Below, piece after piece: positions 41,744 to 51,131 of a DNA stretch of 64,000 nucleotides (positions are counted from its first letter, which is position 1; the number at the start of each line of letters is the position of its first letter). The stretch lies in contig CAMIMA010000001.1 in NCBI GenBank assembly GCA_946222675.1, positions 372,001 through 436,000 of the forward strand, given 5' to 3'. Both the position numbers and the translations under genes were made by a program. Source of the stretch: an uncultured Candidatus Saccharibacteria bacterium (lineage in GTDB: Bacteria; Patescibacteriota; Saccharimonadia; Saccharimonadales; Saccharimonadaceae). The notes beneath the pieces were generated by a model that was given only the letters and a program-made list of their open reading frames with translations, was not told the DNA's origin and searched no databases.

Positions 41744-42716
41744 GTTGGACGAACAATTAATTAAGGGTAACCCAGTGAAGCAGTCGGTGCGCAAGGCGCT
41801 TGGCCATGCTCTTGCGGAATTAGGTGCGCAACATCAAGACGTTGTGGCGGTGACCGCGGATCTAGCGAGTTCGGTGGGGCTAGCTGAGTTTAAAGAGCGT
41901 CACGGTGCTCGGTTTATTGAAACTGGAATTGCTGAGCAGAATTTAGTGACGCTAGCGAGTGGTTTGGCGCACGAGGGCAAGACCGTTTATCTTGCGGCGT
42001 ATGCAGCCTTTAGTCCGGGGCGTAACTGGGAACAAATTCGGACGACGATTTGTCTCAATGACCAGCCAGTAAAAGTGATTGGTAGTCATACGGGTTTAAA
42101 TGTCGGTCCCGACGGCGCAACACACCAAATGCTTGAGGATATTGCGTTAATGCGTGTACTGCCAAATATGACTGTGCTGGCGCCGGGCGATGCCAATGAA
42201 GCGGCGCAAATGGCGCAGGCGGTTTATGATTACCCACATCCGGTGTATATTCGCGTGCCACGCTCTGACCAAGTGGTATTTTCGACGCCCGATGACCGCT
42301 TTAAGATGGGCAAGGCTTATGTAGTACGACAGGACGACGAGGCGACCATTACTTTGTTATCGACCGGCACTATGACTGGTACGGCGTTACTCGTAGCGCA
42401 GGTGCTGGCGGAGCGGGGAATTGGCGCTTCGGTGGTGCATGTGCCAACAATTAAGCCGCTCGACCGTGAGACCATTTTGCGCGAGGTGGGTAAAAATTCT
42501 GTCGCCGTTACTCTTGAAGAGCATCAAGTGGCTGGCGGATTTGGCTCGGCAATTGCGGAACTGTTGTTAGAATCCGGCGTAGTACCACAGGTCTTTAAGC
42601 GAATTGGTGTAAATGACCAATTTGGTCAATCTGGTACGGCAGATGAGTTGCTGGCTCATTATGGTTTGGATGTGGCTGGTGTGTTACGTCAAATTACACA
42701 ATTAATTGGCGAGTAG
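41736..42716 (+). CDS. tktB: Transketolase, C-terminal subunit
   Basis: Second half of the split enzyme, 326 residues, with the pyrimidine-binding domain (ETGIAEQNLVTLASGLAHEGKTV) and the C-terminal transketolase domain (VVHVPTIKPLDRETI). GGAGG upstream and an eight-base overlap suggest tightly coupled, equimolar synthesis with the N-terminal subunit. Confidence 0.95.
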   Translation: MYKLDEQLIKGNPVKQSVRKALGHALAELGAQHQDVVAVTADLASSVGLAEFKERHGARFIETGIAEQNLVTLASGLAHEGKTVYLAAYAAFSPGRNWEQIRTTICLNDQPVKVIGSHTGLNVGPDGATHQMLEDIALMRVLPNMTVLAPGDANEAAQMAQAVYDYPHPVYIRVPRSDQVVFSTPDDRFKMGKAYVVRQDDEATITLLSTGTMTGTALLVAQVLAERGIGASVVHVPTIKPLDRETILREVGKNSVAVTLEEHQVAGGFGSAIAELLLESGVVPQVFKRIGVNDQFGQSGTADELLAHYGLDVAGVLRQITQLIGE

Positions 42717-42719
42717 TGC

Positions 42720-42725
42720 TATAAT
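42720..42725 (+). promoter_or_regulatory. Internal -10 box upstream of fba
   Basis: Extended -10 TGCTATAAT overlapping the region just after the tktB stop. It gives an extra transcript for fba with a leader of about 34 nt and a GAGGGTGG ribosome site. Confidence 0.6.
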
Positions 42726-42766
42726 AGTATGCATAAGCATAATTAATAACATTTTAGAGGGTGGCA

Positions 42767-43672
42767 ATGAATATCAGAGAAATTAGAAAACATACAACAG
42801 CAGCACGCGATTTAATGCAGCGCGCACGGAGCGAACATTTTGCAGTAGGAGCATTTAATGTTGACGACCAGGCAACTTTAATTGCTATTTGTCAGACGGC
42901 ACAGAAGTACCAGTCGCCAGTATTAGTAGAGGCTAGCCATGGCGAAGTTACTGCGATTGGTTGTCAAAATTTGCGCGATATGGTGAACAATTATCGTCGT
43001 GAATATGGTGTCGAAATGTATCTTAACCTCGACCACGCACCAACCATTGAATCTTGTAAAGAGGCGATTGATTGTGGTTTTGAGTTTATCCATATTGATG
43101 TATCGCAAGCAAATCACGATGCTACAGATGAAGAGATTATTGCCGCTACACGCAAAGTGGTAGAATATGCGAAGTTTACTGGTGCGTTGGTTGAGTCGGA
43201 ACCACATTATTTTGGTGGGTCATCCAACTATCACAATGAGGCAATTGATTATGAAGTTGTAAAGCAGACGTTTTCGACGCCGGAGGGCGCTAAAGCCTTT
43301 GTTGACGCGACGGGCATTGACACTTTTGCTGCTGCTATTGGTAATTTGCATGGTAAATATCCAGTGCCGAAGATTCTCGATATCGAATTGCTTTCACGAA
43401 TTCGTGCAGCGATTGACTGTAATATTTCATTACATGGTGGCTCGGGTACGCCACTTCACTTCTTCCGCGAAGCAGCCGTGGTGGGCGCTAGCAAGGTTAA
43501 TATCAATAGTGATATGCGTTATGCTTATTGCAAGACCCTTGAACAAGTGCTGAAAGACAACCCTGATCAATACGCGATTGTAAAGTTGATGCCAGCAGTG
43601 CGCAAAGCAGTGGCGGCGGTGGTTGAGAGTAAGATGCAAGTCTTCGGTTCAGCCGGAAAGGCACGCCCCTAG
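42767..43672 (+). CDS. fba: Class II fructose-bisphosphate aldolase family protein
   Basis: A 301-residue zinc-dependent aldolase. It has FAVGAFNVDDQATL, the His-containing NLDHAPTIESCKEAIDCGFEFIHID segment, a zinc-binding AIGNLHGKYP, and LHGGSGTPLHFF. FBP, tagatose-bisphosphate or sedoheptulose-bisphosphate cannot be told apart by eye. ATG 42767 is preferred to GTG 42761 on Shine-Dalgarno spacing. It touches the next gene (TAGTG), a sugar kinase. Confidence 0.9.
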   Translation: MNIREIRKHTTAARDLMQRARSEHFAVGAFNVDDQATLIAICQTAQKYQSPVLVEASHGEVTAIGCQNLRDMVNNYRREYGVEMYLNLDHAPTIESCKEAIDCGFEFIHIDVSQANHDATDEEIIAATRKVVEYAKFTGALVESEPHYFGGSSNYHNEAIDYEVVKQTFSTPEGAKAFVDATGIDTFAAAIGNLHGKYPVPKILDIELLSRIRAAIDCNISLHGGSGTPLHFFREAAVVGASKVNINSDMRYAYCKTLEQVLKDNPDQYAIVKLMPAVRKAVAAVVESKMQVFGSAGKARP

Positions 43673-44655
43673 TGAATAGTGCTCCACTGAGCTTCTTGTG
43701 TGTTGGCTCTGCAACGCAGGATGTTTATTTAAGCAATGTCGACCATTTAAACCCAGTATGTGTTAATCCAGAAGAGTGTTTCTATAACGTTCGATTGGGT
43801 GACAAGATTTATGTGAATCACGTTGATTATCAGACTGGCGGTGGTGCTTCGAATGCTGCCACAACGTTTGCACGCGGCGGTCAGCTAGTAACATTTATGG
43901 GTAAGATTGGCCATGACCCAGCTGGTGCAGCAGTGTTAAAATCGTTTGCTACTGAAGGCATTGATTATGCGGCAATGGCATATTCAGACGACCATAACAC
44001 TGATTACTCTACGCTGTTATTGGCGCCGAATGGCGAGCGAACTATCTTGACTTATCGTGGTTGCGGCATGTATTTTACTCCAGAAGATTTTGATTTTATA
44101 AAGCTGAATCGACAGATTGATTGGATTTATCTTACTTCTCTGGTAGGCAATTTTACGATTTACGATAAGGTGATGCAGTACGCTAGGGCCAATCATTGCA
44201 AAATTGCCTTTAATCCAGGTGGGCGCGAGCTAGAGCATCCAGATCAGCTAAAGGCGCTACTACCGAATGTAGAAATTTTGTCGGTGAATAAGCAAGAGGC
44301 GCAGCAAATTGTATCAGGTGATACGCTAGAAGATTTGGCGCGTGAACTACGTAAGTTATGTCCAGTGGTAATTATTACGGACGGTGCTAATGGTGCTTTG
44401 GTGGTTGATCGTGAACGTGCTTTGCGAGCCGGCTTATACAAGGGCGAGGAGATGTCGGTTGACCGCACTGGGGCAGGCGATGCTTTTTGTTCTGGCTTTA
44501 CTTTACGTTATGCTTTGGGTGATAAATTAGAAGACGCGATTTTATTTGCGGCAGCTAACTCGTCGAGCGTGATTCAACATGTTGGTGCTAAGCCAGGAAT
44601 TTTACGTGGTCGGCCCGAGCTTGAACCACTAGCAACTAAGCCTGTTACTCTGTAA
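43672..44655 (+). CDS. PfkB-family carbohydrate kinase
   Basis: A 327-residue ribokinase-fold sugar kinase. It has an N-terminal TGGGASNAATTFARGG motif and the C-terminal catalytic signature DRTGAGDAFCSGF with the base Asp. It starts with GTG one base inside the fba stop, so it is co-translated with the aldolase. The family includes 1-phosphofructokinase, minor 6-phosphofructokinase, ribokinase and adenosine kinase. The context suggests a kinase that feeds the aldolase, but the substrate is not established. Confidence 0.87.
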   Translation: MNSAPLSFLCVGSATQDVYLSNVDHLNPVCVNPEECFYNVRLGDKIYVNHVDYQTGGGASNAATTFARGGQLVTFMGKIGHDPAGAAVLKSFATEGIDYAAMAYSDDHNTDYSTLLLAPNGERTILTYRGCGMYFTPEDFDFIKLNRQIDWIYLTSLVGNFTIYDKVMQYARANHCKIAFNPGGRELEHPDQLKALLPNVEILSVNKQEAQQIVSGDTLEDLARELRKLCPVVIITDGANGALVVDRERALRAGLYKGEEMSVDRTGAGDAFCSGFTLRYALGDKLEDAILFAAANSSSVIQHVGAKPGILRGRPELEPLATKPVTL

Positions 44656-44673
44656 AATTTTACTAAAACATAG

Positions 44674-44679
44674 TATAAT
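44674..44679 (+). promoter_or_regulatory. -10 box of uvrB
   Basis: TATAAT 26 bp before the uvrB ATG, giving a leader of about 20 nt with a weak purine-rich site (CAAGAGA). Confidence 0.5.
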
Positions 44680-44705
44680 TATGCAATAAGTCAAGAGATT
44701 ATGCT

Positions 44706-46679
44706 ATGAAGCCTGCTGAATTTAAATTATGTGCGCCATATCAGCCCATGGGCGACCAGCCAGGGGCAATTGCTGCGTTGATGGATGGTTTGCAGCGTGG
44801 TGAACGTTGCCAAGTTTTGCTTGGTGCTACCGGCACGGGTAAGACTTTTACAATGGCCAATGTCATTAATCAGATGAAGCGCCCGACGTTAGTTTTGGCA
44901 CATAACAAAACATTGGCGGCGCAATTGTTTGCTGAATTTCAGCAATTCTTTCCAGATAACGCAGTACATTATTTTGTATCATACTTTGATTATTATCAGC
45001 CAGAGGCGTATATTGCTAGTTCTGATACTTATATCGAGAAGGACTCGCGCATTAATGAAGAGATTGAGCGCTTGCGCCATGCTGCAACCAGTGCATTATT
45101 GACGCGGCGGGACGTGATTATTGTGGCGTCGGTAAGCTGTATTTATGGTATCGGTTCGCCAGCTGACTACATGGATATGTCAGTACATCTTATTAAAGGT
45201 AAATCGTATCAGCAAGCCAAGTTGTTGCGCCATTTTAACGATATTCAGTATCGGCGGAATGACCTTGATTTTGCGCGCGGAACATTTCGTGTACGCGGTG
45301 ATACGGTAGATATTTATCCGTCAGGGCGCGAGACGGCTTATCGTATTGAGTTCTTTGGTGATGAAGTTGAGCGCTTGTTAGAAATCGACCCCCTAACGGG
45401 CGAAGTACTGGGCTATCCGGAGGAAGTGCGAATCTTCCCGAATAGCCATTATGCTACACCGGAAGAGAAGCTAAAAAAGACTATTGAGCAAATTAAATCC
45501 GAGTATGAGCAGCGCGTGAAGTACTTTGAACATAGTGGTAAATTACTTGAGGCGCAGCGTTTGACGCAGCGTATTAAATACGATGTTGAGATGCTAGAGC
45601 AGACGGGCTTTGTAAAGGGGATTGAGAACTATTCGCGCTATTTGACAGGTCGGAGTGAAGGCGAGCAGCCAACTACATTACTAGATTATTTTCCAGACGA
45701 TTATTTAATGCTGATTGATGAGTCTCACATGACATTACCTCAGGTGCGTGGTATGTATCATGGTGACCGAGCGCGCAAGGAGACTCTGGTGGAATACGGT
45801 TTTCGTTTACCGAGTGCGTTAGATAACCGCCCACTAACATTTAGCGAGTTCGAGCAGCATATTAACCAGCTAATTTGCGTGAGTGCTACACCGGGCGATT
45901 ATGAATTGGCGCATTCGCCGCAGCCGGTAGAACAGGTGATTCGTCCGACTGGCCTGCTAGATCCAGAAATCGAGGTGCGCCCAAGTGAACACCAAGTTGA
46001 TGACATTATGGCGGAGATTCGTGAGCGGATAAAGAAAAATCAGCGTGTGCTAGTGACGACGCTTACGAAGCGGATGGCGGAAGATTTAACGGAGTTTTTG
46101 ATAGAGGCTGGTATTAAGACGGCTTATATTCACAGCGATATTACTACTTTAGACCGAAGTGACATTTTGAAAGATTTGCGTCTCGGCAAATATGATGTGT
46201 TGGTTGGCATTAACCTGTTGCGCGAAGGGCTAGATTTGCCAGAGGTGTCGCTAGTTTGCATTGTTGATGCTGATAAGGAAGGGTTTTTACGCTCGACACC
46301 AGCATTGATTCAGACGATTGGCCGCGCGGCGCGCCATGTTGAAGGGCGAGTGATTATGTATGGCGACCGTGTGACGGATTCGATGAGAGAAGCGATAGAG
46401 GAAACGAATCGTCGCCGTACGTTACAGCAACATTATAATGAAGTGCATCATATTACGCCACATTCGGTAGCAAAGGAAATTGGCGAGGGACTACGTGCTA
46501 TTATCCCTGGTAAGGAGGATGCTAAGCCAAAATTAAACTTAAATCGCATTCCGCCAGAGGAATACGGTGTGTTAGTGGATGATTTAACGGCACAGATGGA
46601 GCTAGCGGCAGCCAACTTAGAATTTGAGAAAGCAGCAGATTTACGCGATACTATTGCGCAAATTAAACAAAAAATGTAA
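44706..46679 (+). CDS. uvrB: Excinuclease ABC subunit B
   Basis: Nucleotide-excision-repair helicase of 657 residues. Walker A is LGATGTGKTF, the beta-hairpin region is YYQPEAYIASSDTYIEKD, and later motifs are LLIDESH-like LMLIDESHMTLPQ, GINLLREGLDLPE and QTIGRAARH. It ends with a UVR domain (ANLEFEKAADLRDTIAQIK) that binds UvrC. Complete and of normal length. uvrA and uvrC are not in the window. Confidence 0.98.
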   Translation: MKPAEFKLCAPYQPMGDQPGAIAALMDGLQRGERCQVLLGATGTGKTFTMANVINQMKRPTLVLAHNKTLAAQLFAEFQQFFPDNAVHYFVSYFDYYQPEAYIASSDTYIEKDSRINEEIERLRHAATSALLTRRDVIIVASVSCIYGIGSPADYMDMSVHLIKGKSYQQAKLLRHFNDIQYRRNDLDFARGTFRVRGDTVDIYPSGRETAYRIEFFGDEVERLLEIDPLTGEVLGYPEEVRIFPNSHYATPEEKLKKTIEQIKSEYEQRVKYFEHSGKLLEAQRLTQRIKYDVEMLEQTGFVKGIENYSRYLTGRSEGEQPTTLLDYFPDDYLMLIDESHMTLPQVRGMYHGDRARKETLVEYGFRLPSALDNRPLTFSEFEQHINQLICVSATPGDYELAHSPQPVEQVIRPTGLLDPEIEVRPSEHQVDDIMAEIRERIKKNQRVLVTTLTKRMAEDLTEFLIEAGIKTAYIHSDITTLDRSDILKDLRLGKYDVLVGINLLREGLDLPEVSLVCIVDADKEGFLRSTPALIQTIGRAARHVEGRVIMYGDRVTDSMREAIEETNRRRTLQQHYNEVHHITPHSVAKEIGEGLRAIIPGKEDAKPKLNLNRIPPEEYGVLVDDLTAQMELAAANLEFEKAADLRDTIAQIKQKM

Positions 46680-46708
46680 CATATAAACATAAACGAGGAG
46701 GAATAAAC

Positions 46709-47368
46709 GTGAAAGAAGAATTGGGTCTAGCTAAAAAGGCATCAATGCATACAGTATACACTGCAATGATGATTGCTATTTTACTAGGTATGACTGCTGG
46801 TGCGATGGCACTAGTTGGGGCAATTGTTTATATGTGTGATGTGCGATACACTACCGAAGGTATTTTGTCGTTGATTGCACCTACTTTGTCTTATGCTGGC
46901 GTGATGGCAGCTGCTTGTGCGGGAGTAGTGTTTTTCTGCAAAGGTCTACTAGCTAAGAATAAAAAGGATGCGGTTGATGACGATGCGCGCAAGAGCGTAG
47001 CTGGGTCAGTGAGCGCAGCTGCTTGGATTGTTGTAGTGATTGCTGTAGTTACTGCCGTATCTGGTATTTTGCAACTACTTTTGACTGCTGGTGGCTCTGG
47101 CGACTGGAAGTACTTGATGTTCGGTAACGTCTTCCCAGCATTAGCTGGTGCTGCTGGTGCTATCGGTGCGGTAGTTATGTTTAGCAAGATGAAGGCAAAG
47201 AGCTTAACTAATTCAAATGCGGCAATTGTGGCTGCAGCGTTAGCTGGTATTGCTTTACTAATGGTGATTGTAGCTATCGTAGTGAAGACTCATGAGAATA
47301 CGACTAGCGTTCCAATCTATAGTACTCAACAACGGGATGAGCCAGTTAGGTATCTATTACAACACTAA
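46709..47368 (+). CDS. Four-helix membrane protein of unknown function
   Basis: A 219-residue protein with about four hydrophobic helices, a charged cytoplasmic loop after helix 2 (LAKNKKDAVDDDARKS) and a polar C-terminus. The composition is very rich in Ala, Val and Met. No family recognised. The start is GTG at 46709 behind GGAGG. A strong terminator follows. Confidence 0.65.
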   Translation: MKEELGLAKKASMHTVYTAMMIAILLGMTAGAMALVGAIVYMCDVRYTTEGILSLIAPTLSYAGVMAAACAGVVFFCKGLLAKNKKDAVDDDARKSVAGSVSAAAWIVVVIAVVTAVSGILQLLLTAGGSGDWKYLMFGNVFPALAGAAGAIGAVVMFSKMKAKSLTNSNAAIVAAALAGIALLMVIVAIVVKTHENTTSVPIYSTQQRDEPVRYLLQH

Positions 47369-47375
47369 AGCTTAA

Positions 47376-47404
47376 CAAAATCCCCGCAAAAGCGGGGATT
47401 TTTG
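47376..47404 (+). terminator. Terminator merged with the gatC promoter
   Basis: A 10-bp stem AAATCCCCGC/GCGGGGATTT with a 4-base loop and a T run; the T run leads straight into GC and TATAAT (47406-47411), the -10 box of gatC. Confidence 0.88.
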
Positions 47405-47419
47405 CTATAATGATAGGTA

Positions 47420-47704
47420 ATGAGTGTAAGTAAAGATGATGTGCGCCATCTCGCGACGCTGAGTCAGATCAATGTATCGGACGAACAGGCTGAGGCTCTC
47501 ACAACCCAGCTTGATAATATTGTGAAATATATTAACATGCTCGATGAACTTGATACTGATGGTGTTGAGCCAACATTTCAAGTTACGGGGCTGCAAAATG
47601 TGATGCGTGACGATGTAATAGAAGAACAGTTGCCACGCGAGACTTTGCTAGCATTGGCTCCTGACCAAGAGGCAGGGCAAGTTAAAGTGCCAAAGGTGTT
47701 ATAG
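47420..47704 (+). CDS. gatC: Aspartyl/glutamyl-tRNA amidotransferase subunit C
   Basis: A 94-residue subunit that stabilises GatA and GatB. It has the family pattern VRHLATLSQINVSDEQ, then QLDNIVKYINMLDELDTDGVEPT and a C-terminal VPKVL. A TGCTATAAT box lies eight bases before the ATG. gatA follows after 8 bp behind AGGAGG. Confidence 0.96.
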   Translation: MSVSKDDVRHLATLSQINVSDEQAEALTTQLDNIVKYINMLDELDTDGVEPTFQVTGLQNVMRDDVIEEQLPRETLLALAPDQEAGQVKVPKVL

Positions 47705-47712
47705 GAGGTAAT

Positions 47713-49122
47713 ATGCAAAGCGAGATTGAACAGATTGTAACTAATGTTAAATCAGGCAAAACTACAGCTCGTGCTGAAGTTGAGCAAGCTTTGGCGCGCG
47801 CTGAAGCTACTAAAGAGTTGCACGCTCTACTTGAGGTATTTAAAGACGAAGCCTTGAAGCGGGCGGATGAAATTGACGCCAAGATTAAGGCTGGTCAGCC
47901 GGTCGGTCGTTTAGCAGGTGTGCCGTACGTGGCTAAGGATAACTTTTTGACTAAAGTTGGTCATACGACTGCAGCAGCACACATTTTGGAGAATTTTAAG
48001 TCGCCAATCAACGCAACGGCAATTGATAAACTTGACCAAGAAGATGCTATTTTGATTGGTAAGGCTAACCTAGATGCCTTTGCTCATGGTGGTTCGACTG
48101 AGAATAGCTATTTTGGGCCGACTCACAATGCAGTAGACTTCGAGCGCGTGCCGGGTGGTTCATCTGGTGGTTCAGCGGCGATTGTGGCAGCTGGTGTAGT
48201 GCCGTTTGCCTTAGGCACAGATACCGGTGGTTCGATTCGCCAACCAGCAAGCTTTAATGGTGTGGTAGGTTTTAAGCCAACTTATGGTATGATTAGTCGC
48301 TATGGTGTAGTGGCTATGGCTAGTTCAACTGATGTGGTTGGGCCATTGGCGCGAACCGTACGCGATGCGGAAATCGTGTGTGATATCCTGGCCGGTCAAG
48401 ACCATCGCGATGGTAATGTTTATCCTAGCTACTTTAAGACCGAGCAGCCGGCTAAATCGGGTCTGAAAATTGGTTTAATTAAAGACTTCATGACGGACGA
48501 TGTTAACTCTGATGTCGTAAAGCAAACTAAGGCTATGGTTGAGCATTTGCAAAAGCAGGGTGCTACGGTTGACGAAGTATCACTGCCGGCAGCCAAGTAT
48601 GCGCTAGCTATGTATTACATTGTGGTTCCAGCCGAGGTGACTTCAAACCTAGGTCGGTTTGATGGTGTCCGTTATGGCTATCGTTCCAAGAATGCTAAAT
48701 CGCTTGGTGATATCTATGGCATGAGTCGTAGTGAGGGCTTTATGGATGAAAACAAGCGACGTATCTTAATTGGTTCATATGTGTTGAGTTCCGGCTACTT
48801 CGATGCTTATTATCTCAAGGCACAGCGCGCTCGTACGTTATTAATTAACGAATTCAACAAGCTGTTTGAGCAATATGATTACTTGATTTGCCCAACCGCA
48901 CCAACGCCTGCCTTTAAATTAGGCGAAAACACTTCTGATCCACTAAAGATGTATCTGGCGGATGCGATGACGGTGCCAGCGAGTATGGCTGGGTTGCCGG
49001 CTATTTCAGTGCCGAGTGGTAATACCACTGATGGTTTGCCGGTTGGTGTACAGTTGATTGGTAAGATGAAGGATGATGCCGGCGTTTTGGCGGTGGCAAA
49101 GCAAATGGAGGCTAAAGCTTAA
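47713..49122 (+). CDS. gatA: Aspartyl/glutamyl-tRNA amidotransferase subunit A
   Basis: Amidase that supplies ammonia for converting Glu-tRNA-Gln (and Asp-tRNA-Asn) to the amide form, 469 residues. The amidase-signature triad is visible: Lys in PYVAKDNF, then PGGSSGGSAAIVAAGVVPFALGTDTGGSIRQPASF with the two Ser. Normal length. The stop overlaps the next start (TAATG). Confidence 0.97.
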   Translation: MQSEIEQIVTNVKSGKTTARAEVEQALARAEATKELHALLEVFKDEALKRADEIDAKIKAGQPVGRLAGVPYVAKDNFLTKVGHTTAAAHILENFKSPINATAIDKLDQEDAILIGKANLDAFAHGGSTENSYFGPTHNAVDFERVPGGSSGGSAAIVAAGVVPFALGTDTGGSIRQPASFNGVVGFKPTYGMISRYGVVAMASSTDVVGPLARTVRDAEIVCDILAGQDHRDGNVYPSYFKTEQPAKSGLKIGLIKDFMTDDVNSDVVKQTKAMVEHLQKQGATVDEVSLPAAKYALAMYYIVVPAEVTSNLGRFDGVRYGYRSKNAKSLGDIYGMSRSEGFMDENKRRILIGSYVLSSGYFDAYYLKAQRARTLLINEFNKLFEQYDYLICPTAPTPAFKLGENTSDPLKMYLADAMTVPASMAGLPAISVPSGNTTDGLPVGVQLIGKMKDDAGVLAVAKQMEAKA

Positions 49123-49550
49123 TGGGCGATTCGCCGTTCCCAATTATTTTGCTACTAGTTGTCATTGCGCTAATTGGCCTAGCACTACTTGCGATTATCT
49201 TTTTGACGCATGGTACCGCGAAGAAACTTGACCAAGCGCAATATCGTGCGGCGTGGCTTGATATTGAGAATAACCTAGACAAAAACAATGCTGCAACTTA
49301 TCAGTTCGCTATTATGTCGGCCGATAAATTACTTGACCGAGCATTGAAAGAACTAGGTTATAAAGGCAATACCATGGCGGAGCGATTAAAATCAGCTAGT
49401 GGTGAAATAAAAAATCAAAAGGCAGTTTGGGCGGCGCATCGGATTCGCAATAAGATAGTCCACGAAGTTGATACGAGAATTGATTTAAAGGTATCGAAGC
49501 AGATGCTAGACATTTATAAGACAGCACTAAAAGCAGTGGGCGCAATATAG
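49122..49550 (+). CDS. Membrane-anchored HEPN-like protein inside the gat operon
   Basis: A 142-residue protein with an N-terminal membrane helix (residues 5-30) and a helical domain of about 110 residues. Near its end is WAAHRIRNKIVHE, which contains an Arg-Asn-x3-His arrangement like the RxxxxH motif of HEPN ribonucleases and related helical proteins. Family not identified with confidence. Start and stop touch gatA and gatB, so it is co-translated with the amidotransferase subunits. A structural rather than nuclease role is equally possible. Confidence 0.6.
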   Translation: MGDSPFPIILLLVVIALIGLALLAIIFLTHGTAKKLDQAQYRAAWLDIENNLDKNNAATYQFAIMSADKLLDRALKELGYKGNTMAERLKSASGEIKNQKAVWAAHRIRNKIVHEVDTRIDLKVSKQMLDIYKTALKAVGAI

Positions 49551-49558
49551 GAGGAATG

Positions 49559-51049
49559 ATGAACGATTTAGGTAATGCAGGTGAACATGGTACAGTGATT
49601 GCCGGTGATGTAAAAAAATATTTGGTGAAGGGCTATTTGCCAACAATTGGTATCGAGTGCCACGTGCAGCTCAATAGTAAGACGAAACTGTTTAGTGCCA
49701 CAGATAATGATGCACGCGAGGCGGAGCCTAACACCAAAGTGAGCGTGATTGACTATGGTTTGCCGGGTATGTTGCCAATGCTAAACCGCGAAGCAATTCG
49801 TTTGGCGGCGCGCGCTGGCTATGCCCTTAATAGTAAAATCGCACATGTTAGCCGGTTTGATCGCAAGCACTATTTTTACCCAGATTTGCCAAAGGGCTAT
49901 CAGATATCACAGATGTATGAGCCGTTGATTTTGGGCGGTCATGTTGATTTGCCAACCGGCGAAACAGTGCGTATTCACCATGCTCATGTTGAGGAAGATG
50001 CTGGCAAACTAACGCACTTTAGTGACCATTCGTTGGTAGACTTAAACCGCGCCGGTACGCCTCTAGTGGAGATTGTGTCGGAGCCGGATATGCATTCAGC
50101 GGCAATGGCGCGGGCCTACACTGAAGAATTGCATCTTCTAATGACTTTCGCTAAGGTTACGCTAGGTGATTTGTATCATGGTAATATGCGCTTTGATGTT
50201 AATATCTCGGTGGCAAAGCCGGGTGAACCAATGGGTACGCGTACAGAATTAAAGAATCTTAACTCATTCCGTGCTGTCGAGCGCGCTACGGAGTATGAAA
50301 TTAATCGTCAAATTACAGTGATTGAAGGTGGTGGCGAGGTTGAACAGCAGACGCGTGGCTGGTCGGAAGCGAAGCAAGAGACCTTTAAGCAGCGCGGTAA
50401 GGAAGATGCGCAGGACTATCGTTATATGCCAGATGCAGATATTCCACCAGTGGTGTTGACAGATGATGATATTGCTAAGATGCAGGCAAATATGCCAATG
50501 ATGCCGGCTGAATATCGAGCTAAATTCGCCGCCATGCAGGTAGATGATTCGGTGGTGCGAGTGTTGCTTAATACTGAAATTGTCGCGGAATTGGTTGGCA
50601 AGATTATCGACCAAGCTGGCGACCAAGTGGCCCGCCGTATCGCTAACCTGTTTGCTTCTGCACTGCCAAGCGAGGACGATACTGACGCCGCTAAGAAGGA
50701 ATTAAATTTGCCAAGTGTTGAGCATTTAGTAAAGCTAGCACAGATGTTAGAACAGAAACAGGTATCTTCAACTGCTGGTAAGGAAATATTTGCCGAGCTG
50801 CTAGTGAAGGATGCTGACCCAGAGGAGATTGCTAAGAATAAGAATCTTTTACAGGTGAGCGATACTGGTGAGATCGAAAAGGTCGTTGACGAAGTGATTG
50901 CCAACGCGGCTTGCCAAAAGGCTGTGGCTGACTTCAAGGCGGGTAACGAAAAGGTGATTGGCTTCTTGGTTGGCCAAGTAATGAAGGCTTCTAAGGGCAA
51001 AGCCAACCCAAGTCTTGCGCAGGATATTTTGCGCAAAAAGCTACAATAA
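49559..51049 (+). CDS. gatB: Aspartyl/glutamyl-tRNA amidotransferase subunit B
   Basis: tRNA-binding and kinase-like subunit, 496 residues. It has GIECHVQLNSKTKLFS, FDRKHYFYPDLPKGYQISQ, the metal-binding HHAHVEEDAGKL segment, DLNRAGTPLVEIVSEPD, and a C-terminal YqeY-like helical tail ending KANPSLAQDILRKKL. Two adjacent ATGs exist; the one at 49559 has the better spacing (4 bases) from AGGAGG. Confidence 0.97.
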   Translation: MNDLGNAGEHGTVIAGDVKKYLVKGYLPTIGIECHVQLNSKTKLFSATDNDAREAEPNTKVSVIDYGLPGMLPMLNREAIRLAARAGYALNSKIAHVSRFDRKHYFYPDLPKGYQISQMYEPLILGGHVDLPTGETVRIHHAHVEEDAGKLTHFSDHSLVDLNRAGTPLVEIVSEPDMHSAAMARAYTEELHLLMTFAKVTLGDLYHGNMRFDVNISVAKPGEPMGTRTELKNLNSFRAVERATEYEINRQITVIEGGGEVEQQTRGWSEAKQETFKQRGKEDAQDYRYMPDADIPPVVLTDDDIAKMQANMPMMPAEYRAKFAAMQVDDSVVRVLLNTEIVAELVGKIIDQAGDQVARRIANLFASALPSEDDTDAAKKELNLPSVEHLVKLAQMLEQKQVSSTAGKEIFAELLVKDADPEEIAKNKNLLQVSDTGEIEKVVDEVIANAACQKAVADFKAGNEKVIGFLVGQVMKASKGKANPSLAQDILRKKLQ

Positions 51050-51074
51050 CTAAGCACTAGTAAAATCAGTGTGA

Positions 51075-51101
51075 TATCATAGTAATAGGGGTTTACCCCA
51101 G
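51075..51101 (+). promoter_or_regulatory. -10 box and 5' hairpin upstream of galU
   Basis: TGATATCAT provides an extended -10 box (TATCAT 51075-51080), and a short GGGG-TTTA-CCCC hairpin (51088-51099) lies at the predicted 5' end of the leader. The hairpin may protect the mRNA end. Confidence 0.4.
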
Positions 51102-51131
51102 TACATTCGAGGGATATTAAAGGAGTTTAAA

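Noticed and set aside
50422..51057. Long minus-strand reading frame opposite gatB
   Set aside because: It lies fully within gatB in an opposite frame and has a Ser/Ala/Thr-rich composition typical of antisense shadows. No promoter or ribosome site supports it.
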